Assembly: GCA_016758965.1 (NCBI GenBank)
Contig: JAEPRB010000182.1
Coordinates: 1-64,000 of the forward strand
Reading direction: 5' to 3'
Length of the DNA: 64,000 nt
DNA from: Circinella minor
Lineage: Eukaryota > Mucoromycota > Mucoromycetes > Mucorales > Lichtheimiaceae
Below the pieces are notes generated by a model. It ran no database searches and had not been told where the DNA came from. It was given only the letters and a program-made list of their open reading frames with translations. Each line of letters opens with the position of its first letter. The first letter of the stretch is position 1. Below are positions 11,561 to 22,862 of this stretch, one piece after another. The position numbers and the translations under genes are program-made.

Positions 11561-13703
11561 TCACTCCGCTTTTTCTTTTTGTGAAAGTTGATTCTTAAGT
11601 GACCGAATTTGTTCCCGCAGATTATCCAATTCATCATCCTTTTGCCTGTTTTGGCTTTTTAATCTTAAAATGTATTCGTATGAATGTTGAATCAAAACCA
11701 CTTTACTCATTTGTTTAACTTCTTTTTCCTTGTTATTCTTAAGTTCTTCCAATGATAAATTCTTGTTGTTATCTTTATCTCTTTCTTCTACGTCTTCTTC
11801 ACCTCCTCCCTTATCCTCTTCTTCATCCTCTTCAAGTACAACACCTGCTTTTTCCCGCTCTTCTTTCTCCATTTGATCTTTTTCAACCAAAGCATCCGTA
11901 ATTTCTTTGCGTAATGAATCAAAGCTTTGTTTCAAAGTATCCCGTCGTTTTTGTTCTGCTGCTTTGTGTGCTGACCTTCGATTTTCCACACCAGATTGAA
12001 AACTGGAAGAAAAATCAATACCTAAACTTTTGGCTTTTCCTTCTCGCATATTTTGATAATTGCTTTTGGTTGCTAAAGCCGCAGCAGCTACCTGTTCTTC
12101 AATGGCAGATAAACGCTTACCATTAGGTTGTAAAGAAGGTGAGATCAGTGGTTTCAGAGCACGTGGTGATGATTGGATAGGAGCTGTTGTTGAGGGCATC
12201 ATAGGTCGCAAAGCAGCAGGTGATACAAGTGCGGCAATGGTCGGATCTGTGTTCGGTCGTGGAGACCTATGGGCCATAGGGACCAGTCCTGGTGATGTAA
12301 ACGGTGCCGCTGTTGTCGATCGTGACGTTTTCCGTCGCTTGGGCGCTGACTTCTTATTAGTAGATGTACTTTTGTTCTTATTGTTTGTATTGTTATTATC
12401 TTCTAACATAGCGGCAGGTAAAGATCCCATATTATCAACTGCAGGTGATACATGATTAGGCATAGGTTGACCAACACCACGGCCTAATTTCATTAAAAGT
12501 GATGGTGTTGCAGGTGCTAAGAAACGCCCATCATGGGGTAATGATGCAGGAGCTTGTGATAATGTGGTTGTACTGTGAGCACTTATAGTATTTGAGTGTG
12601 GCGACAAGATCTCCTGGCTTACTATGCTGTTATTAGGGGTTAATTGTTGCATCGTTGTAATTATTGGTGTTACTGTTGTTGTGGTATTATTACTACCCGC
12701 ATTGCTACTGCTACTGCTGCCAATGTTATTATTATTATTATTACTATTATTATTGTTTAACATCACTGTAGTACCTTGGCTACTACTACTACTACTTCCT
12801 CCAATATGAGTTGGAGTTCCTTGTAAATGGCGGTGGGCTGTTCGTAATTGGTGTTGTTGTCGTTCAATCATGGCTAATTTTTGTTGCAGTATACTTTCTG
12901 GTAATTGTTCATTACTTAACTGGTTGAAATGATGATGATGATGATGAGGTACCGCATGAAGAGCGGGGGATGTAAGTGGTGAAAATGATTCGTTTGCCCC
13001 AGACATTATATTATTATTATGTTGATTAAGATGATTATTATCATAAATAGTAGTAGTGGGTGTAGCTTGATTCATTGTCGTATGTGTAGGCCCTATTGCA
13101 GGTGATTCTAATGGACTGAGAAAATCCTATATTTGGGAAATAATAAGATACAAACTCTTATTAATAAACTATGTTCTTTTTTCTTTTTCTTCTCCTTTTT
13201 GATGTTTTATGAATATATAAATTATAATGCTTATTATAATTATTTATATTATTGTATTTATATTATACCTCATCATCTCCGAAACCCGTTAAATCATCTA
13301 AAGCATACGGTTGGGGATTTAGACCTGTATTTCCATGCGTTGAAATTTGTAAAGGAGACATCATATACTCGGGATTCGTTCCAGATAATACACTACTACT
13401 TGTGAATTTTCCTGCATCGGGTGTTAACTGGGGTATATTGGTATAATCAATATGCTGTTGTTGTTGGTGATGTTGTGGTTGTTGAGAAGAAGAAGAGGTG
13501 GCAATCGGTGCGGCAGAAACGTTACTGAAATCAGTAGAGGCATCGGCAAATCCGAAGAAATCAATTGTTGTGTCGACATGGTGATGATCTTGTTGTTGCT
13601 GTTGATTATTTCCTTGTGTTGCTTGTGTTTGAGTCGACCCCAGCTGATAGCTAGTTTTAAAAACGTCATGCGTGTCTTCGAAATTTAAAGAACTAAAGTC
13701 CAT
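11561..13703 (-). CDS. basic helix-loop-helix (leucine zipper) transcription factor
   Basis: Two exons (13703-13269 and 13126-11561) give 666 aa. Most of the protein is N/Q/S/T-rich and disordered. It has a short acidic N-terminus (MDFSSLNFED) and a basic patch KKSAPKRRKTSR. The DNA-binding region starts at residue 528: in SAHKAAEQKRR the E-box contact residues H532, E536 and R540 are all present. Helix 1 runs to DSLRKEITDAL. An unusually long acidic and lysine-rich loop of about 60 residues follows, then helix 2 with MSKVVLIQHSYEYILRL, and a heptad region (LDNLREQIRSLKNQL) that could act as a zipper. The H-E-R triad predicts binding to CACGTG-like E-boxes. No closer subfamily is claimed; fungal SREBP-like and Myc-type factors are the nearest possibilities. 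Confidence 0.85.
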
Positions 13704-15989
13704 TAAAAATATTTTTTGGTTGTTATAATAATGAATAAATGTAAAAGAAAAAAAGTAGTATTAATGATTGTGGGGTTTTCGTCGTTGTTATGGCAATAAT
13801 GATAATAATAATAATAATAATAGATGCTTCTTTTTTTCAGCCACAACTATTAAAGATAAAAATAAATAAAAAAAAGAACAAAAAAGTTATTAAAAGAAAA
13901 AAGAGAGTGAAGAAAGAGTACCAAAAAAAAAAAAATTAAAGGTTATGGCTACACTATAACTGCTGGGTTGTTATTTTAACTATTATCACTATATGGAAAT
14001 AAACTGATATCCTTTGGTCATTTTTTTTTTTTTGCTTGGTTTCTGTTAACACTTTTTTGTTTACAAACTGTATAATTTCTTGCATTCACACACAAAAAAA
14101 AACAACAGAATCTTGTGTTTCATCATTGTTACTTATTTACTGTTTATTTGCTTTTTTTATTCATAAAATCACATCATCAAATACTAATAAGTTTATATTA
14201 TACCTCACATGTGTAACTTTTTTTTTTGAATGGCATTTTGTTCAACCTTTTCATTTGGTAAAGTTGGTCTTGGCGGAGGGGAAAACCAAAAAAAAAAAAA
14301 AAAAAAAGGATTAGTGCACCAATGAAATTAATTCTTTTTTGAAAAAAAAAAAAAAAGTACTGAACATTAGCAGAAACATACACTCCAAAAAAAAAAAAAA
14401 TTACGGACCCAAAAAACATTGGATCTTTTAATTTCTTTTAAACTTGTTTACTGCTAGTATATTATATAAACTTATATAATAAGATAAACTTCATATTATA
14501 TCTATGTAAATTTCTCCTTCTTCAGTCGTTTTGTTTTTAGCAGTTGCTTTCCTTTTGCTTAACCGCATCAATGTTTATTGTAAGCCCCATTTGAAAAAAA
14601 TCAAAGCGCCGATTCATATATTAACGTTTCTGTTTTTTTTCACTTTTTTTTTTTACTTTTTTATTTTTGTTCATCGTGCATATGCTGAATAAGCAGACTA
14701 AAACCGCAATGACATGTCAAAGATCCTATTTCGTACAACCATGAAAATATGCAATCCCCAACTTTTTTGAACCCTTGTCATAAAAATCATAGATACTAAC
14801 GAATAGAAATCTACATAGACCCTTTCCTGTTTAAAAATGATTACGAAACACAAAAAAAAACAACCATCTACAGAGTTCCTACGCTAACCTTGGTGGATAC
14901 GTTTTATTTATCAAAAAAGATAGTTCGGCTCGGTTCATCTTTCTGGCTAAGTCCCTAATTCAATACATGTTACACAATAAATTCTTTTATTACATATTTC
15001 AATTTTTAAATGAAACACAACGCGCGATCTAGGTTGATCTATTAGAACCTTTCTGTAAAATGACCGAAAACGCTTGCCTAACATATTTATCCAAGAAAAT
15101 AGAAGTTTCGAAAAGTGACTTAGTGGTGGGTAGTACCATTGAATGAACTTAATGATGTGTTACCAAAAAAGAAAAGTGAATAAAAAAAATCATATCCGTC
15201 TTTTTGCAATTTAAGTATGGATCGTTTTAGTGCAAATTATTTCTTGACACATTTTTATTTGAAAGTCAAGCAGTTACATGACAAACTGTGAAGCCAATGT
15301 ATTCGTACTACGTTTATATTATATCTAAAAAATACTATAAATATCCTACGTACATAGCAACCTATATATTCTTCTGTTAATGTATGAATGATGACAAGTA
15401 AACCAGATGGATTCTTTTCGAATACATCTAAAATCAGACGAATAAAACACTTATTTAAATTGACTTATTTGTTGTTACGTATCCATTTAACATTCTATCA
15501 TAAATCAATAAGTATACTATTTATCAAGAAAAGTAATAATAAGGCGGAAAACAACCATCAAAAAATTAAAATAAATCAAATCAATATAATATAATATAAT
15601 ATAAGAATAAAAACTTTACAATGAAAAACGACAATAAGAAAAAAGAAGTTGGAACAAATGTGAAAAAGATGACGGGTAGAGATGTGGATAAGTGAGCATG
15701 TACAAAATTTGGACTTTTTTTTATTGATAAGAAAAGTCCTTTGCAAATCGGTGAAAAGAGAAGGGAGAGGGGATGGTGTGTGAAAAAAGAAAGATAAAAA
15801 AAAAAACAAAGTTGATAAAATATGGAAAAGGTGACAAGTTAATAGATTTCAATGATGTTTTGATTTTTGATGTTGTATGCGAGAGAGAGAGAGAGAGAGA
15901 GAGTGTGTGTGTGTGTGTGTGTGAATTGAGGGAGATGGATATATAATAATTGTGCAATAGTAATAGTAAAAAAGTAACAATAATAATAT
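13704..15989. other. intergenic, no gene seen
   Basis: About 2.3 kb between the bHLH start (left) and the Tul1 3' end (right). It is AT-rich with poly-A runs (14286-14307, 14341-14357) and a GA/GT dinucleotide tract at 15880-15922. All open frames are short, low-complexity, or mirror poly-T runs. No tRNA or other RNA gene recognised. Confidence 0.5.
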
Positions 15990-18140
15990 TTAACATGCTG
16001 GAAGATAGGATCGACAAACAGGACATTCAAGTTTGATACGCATCCACTAATATAAAAAGAAAGAGCCAAGTTAATATTAAAAAAAATCATAGTTCTCTGT
16101 TTCATAAAATAATTGTGTTTGACTTACTCTTTCCAGACAATCAGTATGAAACAAATGTTGACATGGAGTTAACATATATTGTGCTCTTCCGAGTACATGT
16201 AAACCAGGCGGACCACTTGCCGAAGTATCTACAGGAAGCATGCAAATGGCACAATCGCGAAGGTGTCGTGGTTTACCACTATTTTCTTGAAGGTTCTCTT
16301 CATCTTCGGCAGGTAATACGGGATGGTAATTATATGTTTGTGGCAAGTACTTTTCAGGTACGAAAAATCGAGGACCCAAGATATCTTGAAGGAAAAGCAC
16401 AAGTACTTGTAATCCCACAAACGCTACCAAGGCCCATATCCAAGGAGAAGGTTCATGAGCAATTAAATTTTCTGGACAACCATAAAAATCTATCGAAACG
16501 AATAAATTTTAATTAATGGTTTTTCTCTCACCTTCACATTCTTCTTTTATTTTTGTATGTATATGTGTTTACAATAAGAATAAAACTTACATAAAGGAAT
16601 TGCCAAACGAGTAATACTCATGCAAATAACATAACGTCTACTTAAAGGTCGTCGACAACCGCGAATTATATTTCGTACAATTTGCGGTATCCAATAAGAA
16701 TAAAAACAGAAGCCCAATGTTCCAATAATTACACTTTGAACAAATGCAGAGCGTGTAGCAGTTTGATAAAATAAGAATAATCCAAACAATAATAATGCAT
16801 CTATATATTTATCAATATTATCTGGTTAGCTTAGATATCTATTATGAGCTATTTTTTTTAAAAAGAAAAAAAGAACAGAAAGATGAACGTACACATTCTG
16901 TAATATAAGGCACTAATGTCACGACGTGGATCTGATACAGGTTGTGGGTTCGTTGGTTGTGGTCTATTAGCAATTGGTAGAATTGTTTGCTGTTCTCCTT
17001 GATTTGTATTGTTGTTGTCATTAGTATTGTTATTATTGTTGGTGTTATTGTTGTTGGACGTTGTGCGATTATTTTCAGGTCGTTGAATTCGCCATATAAG
17101 TAATAGATAACGCATTCCGAAGACAGATACTAGAACAAAACTAAAGAATGCAGCAGTAGCAAATGGCATAAAAACTGTTTCAATGACAACACCAGTAGTT
17201 AAATGTAAAAGACACAAGTAACCATCCATCATAGATTGCATAGCAACAGTCCAATAAGAAACATTGGAAACACTCTAAAAAAATAAACAATAATAAATTA
17301 TCAGAAATTCTCAAATGTTTCTTTTCCTTTTTTTTTATGCGTATGTTTATATATATTCTCTATCTATCTTGTTTTGTGTGTGTGTGTGTGTGTGAAACTT
17401 ACAGAAGGAGTTGGGGTATATTCCATCTGATGGATCAAAGCAAATATTTGTATGATAGCCAGTACACTTGCCATAGTAGCATACGAAATAGCTTTACTAT
17501 AATACCGTTCAATTTTAGCACCAATTCCATCGTCCGAAGTCAAAGCTAAACCGCAATTGGGAGAATACATGACTGAAGACATTTTTAATGGAGGTGGACG
17601 AATGGTACTAATCCCTTGCGGATTTTCCAATTCTGTCAAAAAAAAAAGAGAGATTAATGGCCCGTCAATTTTTTTATATATATACAAAGAATCAAAGATG
17701 AAACGATATGTTACCTTTTTCGTATTCTAAAAGTTGCAAAATTTTAATATCGGATGGTACAGGTTCTAATTGTGCAAATATTTCAAATACACAACCGAAA
17801 CTGACAGACATAGGTGGTTCTAAATCATATACATAAACCGGATGAATATAGCACACACATATACAAACACCAAAAAAAAAAATCTAATGCTACAAACCAC
17901 GATCATCAACGACTTGATCACCCCATAATGCTAATGATTTTAAATTTTCAACACGTTTATCAATTTGTTCTGTCAATGCTATCCTTGATCTAACCATGGA
18001 TTCATTGGTAGGTAGCATATGTAGTAATTCTTCAAATTCAATGCTTCTCCTAGTTATTTATTTAAAAAAAAAAGAATGATATAATCATTTAGTTTAGGTT
18101 CCACAGCATTAAAAAAAATAGTATCCTTTTTTTTAAATCT

Positions 18141-18177
<37 letters not shown>

Positions 18178-19053
18178 ATCTAATGCGCCTAAAAGATATA
18201 TACTACCATCACTCAGAAAATGAACACCTTCTGCCTGCAGTAATGCTCCATAATCTGTTTTTTCTGCATCTTTCAATCGTATATAACCCTAATGAGTTTT
18301 ACAATATATGAATATATATTAAATCACCTTGATAAATAAATGATTCCATAGCTGTAATTTAAAAATGGATTAAATTTTACCTCAAGATAATTTACACTTT
18401 CATCACTTGTCTCAATTGATTTTATATTGAATGTAAATGATCCACCATCATTTATGTTAAAACTACCACGCGATTCTTCTTCTAATGTCCTATTGGAAGC
18501 ATCAATATCGGGAACAGTTACATTTTCACTTTGCCAAGTTCCTGTTTGCTTTCAGTTAATTCTCTATTTTTTTTATTTTTGCTACATCTTTTTATATTCA
18601 AATAGTATATATCCATAATAAAATTTAATTCATTATACCTCTAAATACACCAGTAATATTATGATAATAATGAGAATTGGATTTATGATTATGCAACTCT
18701 GTAACTTTGTTATTTATGACATCTGGTAAAGACTATATAGAGAGATATGATCATAGTAGTCGATAATAGTAAAATCAGTTTACATACAAAAACACCACGG
18801 ATATGTATGTAATGGGGTTAAGAACAAAAAAGCTTACATGAGTATTATTAACACCATATGTAACATTATTTAATGTTTCTTTTTCCAGTTCATATGATTC
18901 AAGTAAATCGTCAATGGTGGGTCTTCCTCGGCGTGTTGCCTCATCTTCAGAAAAATTAAGAAAGAGTAAAGAAAAAAGAAATAATAGCATATAAAAGCTA
19001 GACCGATTCATGGCTTGCCGTTGTAATAGTTGTGCATTCTCTGGTGATTCCAT
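15990..19053 (-). CDS. TUL1: Tul1/Dsc1-type transmembrane RING E3 ubiquitin ligase
   Basis: Eleven exons (19053-18838, 18732-18639, 18541-18381, 18288-18176, 18049-17898, 17819-17715, 17632-17403, 17274-16893, 16800-16591, 16489-16128, 16046-15990) close in phase to 693 aa. A hydrophobic signal/anchor segment (FYMLLFLFSLLFLNF) is followed by a luminal domain with VFRGTW and EPPMSVSFGC, which are typical of the family. At least six hydrophobic segments follow. A C-terminal RING-H2 begins CAICMLPVD, continues CQHLFHTDC, and ends CPVCRSYLPAC. Tul1 (Dsc1) is the ubiquitin ligase of the Golgi/endosome Dsc complex, which degrades misplaced membrane proteins and, in several fungi, activates SREBP. 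The last exon encodes only WMRIK plus the final zinc ligands. Confidence 0.92.
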
Positions 19054-20048
19054 CAAGTAAAATAATAATAATTTTTTTTAGTTATAAACAGGTTGCAATG
19101 TATATATAAATAAATTAATAAAAGAGAATGAAAAAAAAAAAAAAAAAAGAATGACAACAAGTAGTAGAAATATGTAATAATAATGTGGGGGGTTATTCTT
19201 TCTTTAATCGCCCTGTAGTAAAAGCATTCCCGCACATAATGTGTTAACGTTTTTTTTTTCAAGTCCAGATTTTCTAAAATCGGTTGGAAGTTCATTTATT
19301 TATTTGGAACTATATATTTTTGTAACCTAGCAACATAGACCATGTCAATTGTACCTTACCATACTGGAACATTACAATAAAAAAAATCACGTTGTGAATA
19401 GTATTTTGAATTGATAACATTTCCATAACAATCATAAATAAAAAAACAAAAATGAATCTCTTTTTTTATTCTTTCCTTGTGCTGCGCACTCGACTCATTC
19501 ATCTTCTATTGTGGTAATTTTTTGTCGTAGGATCAATTCACTTATTACCACACAAGGTTAGTAAACATATAATACTAAAATATTTAGTACGTAGTCTTAT
19601 AAAAATTTGGGACTCACACACTCTTAACAATAAGAATTCATAATGATTATTACTCAAAGGTTAATGAAAAAAATGATGCGGATTTGAAGAACTACCCACA
19701 TTTTTTTTAGTTCAATTACTATTAATATTCATTATTATTTTACTAAAGAACAACCTTTTCATTTTTCTCTTTCCTGAGTTATAATATATATATATCGAAA
19801 GTAAAATATATATATATATATATATATACATCAAATAAAATTTGATACAATACTATTGTTGAACACGCATCTCCCTGTATATATATAAATCCTTGCATAG
19901 AAAACAGGGAAATTATTTAAGCGCTGAGAATCATTGACCTTGCTCATTATTCTCTTTTTTTGGTAAGTTTCTTCAATTATATTCCTTGCGCGCCCTTTTT
20001 ATTTTTTTGTTTTCCACCCTTTTTTTATTATTATACATAAAAAAAAAA
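19054..20048. promoter_or_regulatory. shared divergent promoter of the Tul1 and Gvp36-like genes
   Basis: About 1 kb between two start codons pointing away from each other. It contains A-runs, (TA)n at 19785-19830, and a CT/T-rich stretch (19945-20048) that runs up to the Gvp36-like ATG. No defined operator recognised. Confidence 0.5.
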
Positions 20049-21491
20049 ATGGCCCAACCTACTGATAACATAAAAGTTGTTGATGCTGAACCACAACCTA
20101 TTCCTAGTGATGCTGGTTCTGCTAATCAACCACTCAATCCCAATGTTCTTTTGAATAATACTTTGGATGGTTTTGCTACCTTGAGTTCTAAATTCAATCC
20201 TTTTGCTCAAAAACTTGGCAAAGGTATTGGTCAAGTGAGACAAGTAAGGCACATGTTTATTTTACTTACATATTATATATAATAAATTTTTATTTTTTTG
20301 AATTATATGAAACTTAATTAAGGCATTTATATATATTTTAGTATGCTCAAGAACGTCTTGGTACTGCCGAAGATATTACCGAGTTACCTGAAGAATATAA
20401 GGAATTGGAAAAGGTATATATATATATAAATAAAAGGGACTGGACATTGTATTTTATTTTATTTTTCATGATGATGAATGAAATGAGGGGGATAGAAAAG
20501 AAGGAGAGGGTCTATAGTATTTTTTTTATGCATGTCAATGTGTTATTATACACTTTGAATCCCTAAAATGTATTCTTTTTAATTTTTTTTAATCAATTTA
20601 TTATATATTTTATTAGCGTGTTGATGCTCTTCGTTCAGTCTATGTGAACTTACTTAAGGTATCACGTACATATAACAATCCTTCTTATGACTATCCAGTT
20701 CAACTTCAAGAATCCTTGGCAGGTATCAGTAATACATTTACTACACAATTTCAAAACTTAGCTTTGTCACCTGCAGAAAGAGCTCAAGCCGAACAACAGC
20801 AACAACAGCAACAACAACAATCTATCGAGAAACAACATCCCAAGACCTTATCACATGCTCTTTCGCGTGTCGCTGGTACAGGTTCACAAACTGTTGGTGT
20901 CGAAGATGCTCTTGGCACTGCTCTTTTTAAGGTCGCTACTGTTTCTGAAAAGGTTGGTGATGCTCGTGTCAATATGGATCAAGCTATTACTACCAAGTTC
21001 AATCAACCTATGCAAACCACTCTTAATACAGCTATCGAACAAGCTTTAAAAGCACGACGTAATGTTCAATCCGTTCGATTGAGTTTGGATTCTTGTAAGG
21101 CTAGATATCGTGCTGCTCGTCCTGAACGACAAGATGCTGCTCGTCTCGAAGTAGAACAAGCTGAAGATCAATTTGTTGGTGCTGTTGAAGAAGCTACTAG
21201 TTTAATGAAATCTGCTTTGGAAAATGTAAGTAATCTTTTTGGTTAGTGTGTAATATGTATATATATGTATCATGTAGATAGATATTACATGTATGTCTTT
21301 ATTTTATTGATACTAATTTTTTATTAAATTGTAATTGTTTAAAGCCTGAACCTTTCCGTAATCTTGCTGATCTTATCGCTGCTCAAGCTGCTTACTTTAA
21401 AGAAGCACATGAACTTTTAGCTGATCTTGCACCAGAATTGGATGAAATCCAAGTAACACAAGAATCATTGCATCGAAACAGACAAGAGTAG
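20049..21491 (+). CDS. GVP36: Gvp36-like BAR-domain protein
   Basis: Four exons (20049-20243, 20342-20413, 20617-21225, 21345-21491) give 340 aa, close to the size of yeast Gvp36. The N-terminal motif LSSKFNPFAQKLGKGIGQVR and then YAQERLGTAEDITELPEEYK are typical of this BAR family. The rest is almost all amphipathic helix, as expected for a membrane-curving BAR dimer. A poly-Q insert sits at about residue 145. Gvp36 acts on Golgi/endosomal vesicles and in endocytosis; its role here is inferred from the family. The ATG follows a nine-A run. No transmembrane segment is seen. Confidence 0.88.
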
Positions 21492-22567
21492 AAATATTAT
21501 AGTTTCTTCTCTTTTCATAAATTCCTCTCTTTTTTTTTTTTAATATTCTCAACTTATTAAATATTTGATATATACTTGTAGTATCTTTTCTCTTTCCCCT
21601 TCCTCCCCTCCCCTTCTTCTTTCTATCTATTTCTCTCGATCATTTACATATAGTACTTTTTTTTTCTATATATTATTTTGATTAACCTTTTTTTTTTATT
21701 CTATTTATAAAGAAATTTCATTTTGTATCTTTTTTTTTTTTTGTTAAAAAGAAAGAATTAACTTTTTTGTGAATATAATTGCATTATTTTTTGGTCATAT
21801 GATGAGTTTTTATTTTTTATTATTATGAAAGATAAAATGGGAAGCTTGTGTGAGTTAGTAAAAATGGATGGGTATGCATTTTGTGGAACATATATATCAA
21901 AAATTTTAATAGCCAAGTTTATTAACTAATATACAATACTTCAATGGTTGTAGATGACTATTTTATTATAAATATTCAACATACCTTTACTAACAAATGT
22001 TAAGATGATTGGTATAATACGTAACAACCACTTGATTATGTTTAAAAAAAAGTAATGCCCATCTAGAGAAATAGTGTGCAACTTTTAAAAGTGCTGTGAT
22101 TATTGGTCTTCAAAGGAAGTGACAATAACGGAGAGATACGTATAGGGAAGGGTTTTACTATTATCACTAACGCTAATACATTATACATAGAATGGTTCAT
22201 GTCTTTATAACTTTTTCTTAACAAGGGTTACTTTATCTTTTTTATTTATAGCAAGGAAAAGAGAGCATATAATATTTATTATTTATATATAAAATATTAC
22301 TTATTATTACTATGTAGTAGTAAGTTCATTTTTTATTTTTAGCAAATGAGATATACATTGTACTAGCAAAAAATATTGTTTTCATTTATAACAACAACAA
22401 AAAAAAGAATGTCTTTTTTTTTAACAAAATTATAGTATTTTTTTTTTTTTTTGAGAGAGAAGGGAAGACAGCAAAAATACGCATGAGAGAAAGCAAAAAA
22501 AAAAAAAAATAGCAACAGCTATTTTATGATTGTTACGTAGAGAAAAAAAATACTATAACTAAAATTA
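21492..22567. other. intergenic between convergent 3' ends
   Basis: About 1.1 kb of AT-rich sequence between the 3' ends of the Gvp36-like gene (+) and the SMP-domain gene (-). It contains a CT-rich stretch at 21590-21650 and several poly-T and poly-A runs. No gene or RNA recognised. Confidence 0.5.
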
Positions 22568-22862
22568 TTATTTTCCACCTTTAGAACCTTGAGTGTTGTG
22601 TGCTGCTGCTGATTGAGCACGAGACTTGAAGTCTTGGTTAGTGCCCGTTTTGTCAGCATGAGACTGGATACGGGAAGCATCACTAGGAGTCATTGGGTTT
22701 TGGGGATGAGAACCTCCTTGATTTGGCTATATAAGATCATAATAAAGAATAACATACTATAATATATAAATAACAATCATACGTACAAGAAGAACAATCT
22801 AAAGAAGTCTAGTATAAAATAATCGAATTCTAATAGTTTTTTTTTTTTTTTACCTTGCTCAT
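22568..22862 (-). CDS. small hydrophilic SMP (seed-maturation-protein-like) domain protein
   Basis: Two exons: a 9-base first exon (22862-22854, coding MSK) and 22726-22568, giving 55 aa. The core MTPSDASRIQSHADK followed by FKSRAQSAAAHN matches the SMP signature, in which MTPxDAxRIQS is followed by a FxxRAQSAA segment; it is found in plant late-embryogenesis proteins and in small fungal proteins. The protein is glycine-, asparagine- and serine-rich, with no hydrophobic segment, and ends GSKGGK. In plants the domain accompanies desiccation and dormancy; a similar role in spores is inference. It is easily missed because of its size and tiny first exon, but the splice sites are canonical and the frame closes. 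Confidence 0.75.

Noticed and set aside
15721..16105. ORFs with hydrophobic residues that look like membrane proteins
   Set aside because: They read through the GA/GT microsatellite and the 3' flank of the Tul1 gene in the wrong frames.
18143..18172. (TA)n tract as a possible origin or hairpin
   Set aside because: It is intron microsatellite sequence; similar tracts occur in many introns here (for example 34015-34040).
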